Below the pieces are notes generated by a model. It was given only the letters and a program-made list of their open reading frames with translations. It was not told the origin of the DNA and made no database searches. Of a stretch of 8,215 nt of DNA, positions 5,632 through 8,215 are shown one piece after another. The stretch comes from Chthoniobacterales bacterium. Lineage in GTDB: Bacteria; Verrucomicrobiota; Verrucomicrobiia; Chthoniobacterales; UBA10450. The DNA lies in NCBI GenBank assembly GCA_025980625.1, contig JAICXG010000123.1, positions 1-8,215 on the forward strand. The letters are read 5' to 3'. Numbering within the stretch: position 1 is the stretch's first letter; each line of letters begins with the position of its first letter. The translations under genes were made by a program, and so were the position numbers.

Positions 5632-6744
5632 ATGACGCCGTTCCTGAGAAAGTTACTCGGGCTCAATTGGTTGCTCGCCGTGACTATGCTCGCGTTGGCG
5701 GTTTTTGGCGTAGTCGCAATCTACAGCGCCACCTACATGCGGCAGGATCCAGTCGCGGCCGAGTTCTGGCGCAAACAAGCCAGTTGGGTCGCGGTTGGCT
5801 TCTTCGCCTTCATCGTTACGAGCCTGATCGATTATCGCTGGATCAAATGGGGTGCGCTGCCGATGTATTTTGCCGGCTTATTCTTCCTCATCCTCACCCG
5901 CTTCATCGGAACAAAGGTTTACGGTTCGCGCAGTTGGCTTCATCTCGGGCCGATCAATTTCCAGCCGGCACAACTGGCTGTCGTCGCCGGCATCATGGTG
6001 ATCGCCCTTTTCCTCAGCCAATTCCGCGACATGCATCCGATGCTTCGCCTGATCATCTGCAGCGCGATCGCGGGCGCGCCCTGTCTCCTCATTCTCATGC
6101 AACCCGACCTCGGGGAAGTGATCATCTGGGGTCCGGTAATTCTCGCGCTCCTTTTCGTCGGGCAAATGCCGCTGCGCTATTTGCTTTGCGTGGTGCTCAT
6201 AGTCGTCGCCTTTATTCCGGTCGCTTACGTCGGCCTGAAACCGTACCAGCAGGAGCGGATCACGGCATTCATTAATCCTGATATCGACCGCCAGGGATCG
6301 GCTTGGGCCATCAACCAGTCGCTCATCGCGATCGGCTCCGGCGGCTGGTCGGGCAAAGGTTTTAAAGCGCCGAACACGCAGATCGAGCTTGGGTTTCTTC
6401 CTTCGACGGCGGTGCATAACGACTACATTTTTTCCGCCATCGGCGAGCAGTGGGGATTTCTCGGCGGAGTGACCTTGCTCAGCGCTTTCGGCCTCCTGCT
6501 GCTGACCTGTCTCTTTGTCGCGTGGAAGGCGAGCGACATGTTTGGGCTGCTGCTCGTGATCGGAATCACCACACTCATTTTCACCCACGTGTTTCAAAAC
6601 GTCGGGATGACCATTTCCATTCTCCCGATCACCGGTGTGCCGTTGCCGCTCATTAGCTACAGCGGCTCATTCGCGCTCATGATCATGTTCGGGCTCGGGA
6701 TTGTGAACAGCGTTTGGGTGCATCGCAAAGTCCCGGTGCGCTGA
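5632..6744 (+). CDS. rodA: RodA, SEDS peptidoglycan glycosyltransferase of the elongasome
   Basis: The 370-residue multi-spanning membrane protein belongs to the SEDS family (RodA/FtsW/SpoVE), which polymerises lipid II into glycan strands together with a class B PBP. Visible motifs are VYGSRSWLHLGP (97-107), MQPDLGE (156-162), ERITAFINPDID (208-219), QSLIAIGSGGWSGKGF (229-244), NDYIFSAIGEQWG (263-275) and NVGMTISILPITGVPLPLIS (323-342). Asp264 matches the catalytic-loop Asp262 of E. coli RodA. The length and the short N-terminus favour RodA over FtsW. One deviation is ISYSGS (341-346), where YGGS is usual. No Shine-Dalgarno sequence precedes ATG 5632. Its usual partners (mreBCD, the PBP2 gene) are not adjacent on the left, where the neighbour is divergent. 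secG follows after 41 nt. Confidence 0.95.
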   Translation: MTPFLRKLLGLNWLLAVTMLALAVFGVVAIYSATYMRQDPVAAEFWRKQASWVAVGFFAFIVTSLIDYRWIKWGALPMYFAGLFFLILTRFIGTKVYGSRSWLHLGPINFQPAQLAVVAGIMVIALFLSQFRDMHPMLRLIICSAIAGAPCLLILMQPDLGEVIIWGPVILALLFVGQMPLRYLLCVVLIVVAFIPVAYVGLKPYQQERITAFINPDIDRQGSAWAINQSLIAIGSGGWSGKGFKAPNTQIELGFLPSTAVHNDYIFSAIGEQWGFLGGVTLLSAFGLLLLTCLFVAWKASDMFGLLLVIGITTLIFTHVFQNVGMTISILPITGVPLPLISYSGSFALMIMFGLGIVNSVWVHRKVPVR

Positions 6745-6785
6745 GGTAGACAAACCGGGCGCTTTCGCCATATTCGCCCTCCCGC

Positions 6786-7250
6786 ATGAACATTTTTATC
6801 AACATCCTGCTCGTGCTCGAAGTGGTCGTCGCCTTGCTCATGATGCTCGTCATCCTCATGCAACGGCCGAAGAGCGAGGGCCTCGGCGCGGCGTTCGGCG
6901 GCGGCGTGACAGAGAACATTTTCGGCGCGCAGACCACCAACGTCCTCACGACCGCGACCACTTGGCTGGCGACGATTTTTTTCATCATCGTTCTCGTGCT
7001 CTCGTTTCTTTACGCGCATCGCACCACCGCTGGTTCAGCCGTCCGCCGCGAGCTGGAAAAAAGCGCCGCCGCCGGCGCACCGGCGCTGCCTGCGGGGCCA
7101 GCTGCCACGGCTGCCGCCGGTGCAAAACCGGCGCCGCAAAATACTCCTGTCGCTACGGCGTCCATCGCGCAGGGTGCAGTGGGAGTTGTCCCGCCCGGTC
7201 CACTTGTGCCCAAGCCCGCGCCGAAGGCTTCCGCCCGGCCGACACCCTAG
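6786..7250 (+). CDS. secG: SecG subunit of the SecYEG preprotein translocase
   Basis: The first 77 residues are a standard SecG: a first membrane helix (about 3-25), the conserved cytoplasmic loop ILMQRPKSEGLGAAFGGG (23-40), the ENIFG segment (43-47) and a second helix (about 57-77). SecG assists SecYEG-mediated export in the inner membrane. From about residue 80 to 154 the protein continues as a low-complexity tail of Ala, Pro, Gly and Val with few charges, roughly doubling the usual length (about 75-110 residues in many species). The tail ends at TAG 7248-7250. The gene follows rodA by 41 nt and is probably co-transcribed. No Shine-Dalgarno sequence is visible before ATG 6786, only a pyrimidine-rich CCCTCCCGC. 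Confidence 0.92.
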   Translation: MNIFINILLVLEVVVALLMMLVILMQRPKSEGLGAAFGGGVTENIFGAQTTNVLTTATTWLATIFFIIVLVLSFLYAHRTTAGSAVRRELEKSAAAGAPALPAGPAATAAAGAKPAPQNTPVATASIAQGAVGVVPPGPLVPKPAPKASARPTP

Positions 7251-7252
7251 GC

Positions 7253-7261
7253 GCCTAACGA
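7253..7261 (+). repeat. GCCTAACGA word, copy 6 (just after secG)
   Basis: Exact nonamer starting 3 nt after the secG stop. With the stop codon it forms the 10-bp palindrome TAGGCGCCTA (7248-7257). Confidence 0.75.
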
Positions 7262-7294
7262 TCAGCTTTCGCCATCCGGCGGTGTGCTTGTAAT

Positions 7295-7306
7295 CGCTCG
7301 CGAGCG
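7295..7306. promoter_or_regulatory. Twelve-bp perfect palindrome upstream of the FAD oxidoreductase gene
   Basis: CGCTCGCGAGCG is perfectly self-complementary and lies 15 nt before the ATG at 7322. TGTAAT (7289-7294, 5 of 6 to a -10 box) abuts it on the left, so the palindrome would cover the transcription start if that box is used. No convincing -35 box is seen. The rest of the 71-nt gap after secG holds a small CGCC-ATCC-GGCG hairpin (7270-7281) and one GCCTAACGA word. In GC-rich DNA a 12-bp palindrome can occur by chance. Confidence 0.25.
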
Positions 7307-7321
7307 GCGAATCTTGAGTCC

Positions 7322-8215
7322 ATGACGTCGGCTCAGCAACGCGCGCTGGTCGCGGCGAATTGTGAAATCGCGTTCGACAATCTCACGCGGCAGCTCTACG
7401 CCACCGATGCGTCACTTTACCAGATCGAGCCGGCAGCCGTTGCGTTCCCGCGCAGCGCCGGGCAGGCGCGCGATATTATCCTGGCAGCGGCGAGTGCCGG
7501 CCTTTCTGTATCGCCGCGCGGGGCGGGCAGCGGACTTGCCGGGGGCGCGCTCGGCGATGGACTGATCGTCGATTTCTCTCGCTACAACCGCCAGATCAGC
7601 GCTCTCGATCTCGAGCGCCACACCGTCCGTGTCGGCGCCGGCGTGGTGCTCGACCAACTCAACACCTTTCTCAAGCCGCACGGGTTCTGCTTCGGTCCCG
7701 ACGTCGCGACCAGTTCGCGGGCAACGCTAGGTGGAATGATCGCCAACAATTCCTCCGGGGCGCGCGTGCCGGTCTACGGCACGACCGCCGATCACGTGCG
7801 CGCGCTCGAAATCGTGCTCGCTGATGGGCGGATCGAGACGATCGGTCCGGGTCGCCGCGCACTCGCCGCGAAACAGGAGAAGATCGCGAGGCTCGTTAGG
7901 CAACAATCCGCCGAAATCGCCGGGCGGATGCCGCCGGGCATGTTGAAGCGCTGGAGCGGTTACGCGCTCGAGCGCTTTTTGCGCGCACCCGACAATCTCA
8001 CCGAGATCCTCGCCGGGAGCGAAGGCACCCTCGCCGCGATCTGTTCCGCCGAGCTCAACATCCTGCCGCTGCCACGGACGAAAGCCCTCGCCTTGGTTTT
8101 CTTCGCCTCGGTCGCCGAGGCAATGCAGGCCACGGTGGAATTGCTCGACTTGAAACCCTCCGCGATCGAGCACGTGGACCGGCCGCTCTTTGATCAGACG
8201 AAAGGCCAGCTCGCC
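7322..8215 (+). CDS. FAD-binding oxidoreductase of the GlcD / D-lactate dehydrogenase type, 5' part (cut by window end)
   Basis: From ATG 7322 the frame is open for 298 codons to the last base, so the gene continues outside. Residues about 26-180 are a PCMH-type FAD-binding domain (FAD_binding_4). They include YATDASLYQIEP (26-37), the pyrophosphate loop SPRGAGSGLAGG (64-75), the FGPDVATSS strand (124-132) and TLGGMIANNSSGARVPVYG (135-153) with TTADHV after it. AGSEGTLAAI (231-240) is the usual 'GSEGTLG' segment closing the domain, and the substrate-binding C-terminal domain begins near 250. Relatives oxidise D-2-hydroxy acids such as D-lactate, glycolate or D-2-hydroxyglutarate and pass electrons to quinone or cytochrome. 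Larger relatives (YdiJ type) add a C-terminal Fe-S domain, which cannot be judged here. No clear ribosome site is seen. One TCGTTAGGC word (7893-7901) encodes Leu-Val-Arg using an AGG codon. Confidence 0.9.
   Translation, partial: MTSAQQRALVAANCEIAFDNLTRQLYATDASLYQIEPAAVAFPRSAGQARDIILAAASAGLSVSPRGAGSGLAGGALGDGLIVDFSRYNRQISALDLERHTVRVGAGVVLDQLNTFLKPHGFCFGPDVATSSRATLGGMIANNSSGARVPVYGTTADHVRALEIVLADGRIETIGPGRRALAAKQEKIARLVRQQSAEIAGRMPPGMLKRWSGYALERFLRAPDNLTEILAGSEGTLAAICSAELNILPLPRTKALALVFFASVAEAMQATVELLDLKPSAIEHVDRPLFDQTKGQLA
7893..7901 (-). repeat. GCCTAACGA word, copy 7 (inside FAD oxidoreductase)
   Basis: Exact nonamer as TCGTTAGGC on the + strand, read (C)TC GTT AGG C, Leu191-Val192-Arg193, again with an AGG codon. 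Confidence 0.75.

Noticed and set aside
4839..6080. GCGATCGC-type octamers resembling the cyanobacterial HIP1 repeat
   Set aside because: Only about two copies seen (near 4839 and 6063), unremarkable for GC-rich DNA, and the genes do not look cyanobacterial.
5878..6597. A 239-codon open frame antisense to rodA
   Set aside because: Its highly charged translation is the usual complement of a hydrophobic membrane-protein gene.
6757..6779. GGGCG / CGCCC inverted repeat between rodA and secG as a terminator
   Set aside because: The stem is only 5 bp with a 13-nt loop and no T-tract, and it lies between genes likely to be co-transcribed.

Overview
This is a GC-rich (about 60% by eye) stretch of a bacterial chromosome carrying mostly housekeeping genes. 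I see no transposase, integrase, phage gene, CRISPR array, rRNA or tRNA. The combination of a single-repeat PUR-domain protein, a folP-cdaA pair, weak Shine-Dalgarno signals and the overall protein style suggests a Verrucomicrobiota-like (PVC group) soil or aquatic bacterium. That placement is an inference and needs a phylogeny.

Layout. (1) Positions 1-601 hold the 3' end of a c-type cytochrome gene on the + strand. It converges on a small - strand gene (634-840) for a PUR-type nucleic-acid-binding protein, and the 32-nt junction holds a pair of hairpins. (2) rnr (RNase R) occupies 903-3077 on the - strand, upstream of the PUR gene and probably co-transcribed with it. (3) A divergent intergenic region (3078-3180) separates rnr from a + strand operon: folP (dihydropteroate synthase), cdaA (membrane diadenylate cyclase, overlapping folP by ATGA), and a 49-codon ORF (4786-4935) that overlaps the end of cdaA in another frame and looks like only the N-terminal membrane anchor of the cyclase regulator CdaR/YbbR. 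(4) A convergent - strand gene (4963-5418 or 5550) encodes a SprT-like zinc metalloprotease-fold protein. (5) A + strand run follows: rodA (peptidoglycan glycosyltransferase, with a strong inverted repeat upstream), secG with an unusually long Ala/Pro tail, and a GlcD/D-lactate-dehydrogenase-type FAD oxidoreductase cut by the window end.

Several genes concern the envelope: c-di-AMP synthesis (turgor and wall homeostasis in known systems), elongation-mode wall synthesis and Sec export. A second theme is RNA metabolism (RNase R plus the PUR protein).

The most unusual signal belongs to no single gene. The nonamer GCCTAACGA/TCGTTAGGC occurs 7 times, and its 8-base core CCTAACGA occurs 9 times. 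Copies lie in both orientations, in three reading contexts inside core genes, and at three gene ends. This spacing (about one per kb) resembles that of DNA uptake sequences or another genome-wide recognition word, and I know of no such description for this type of organism.
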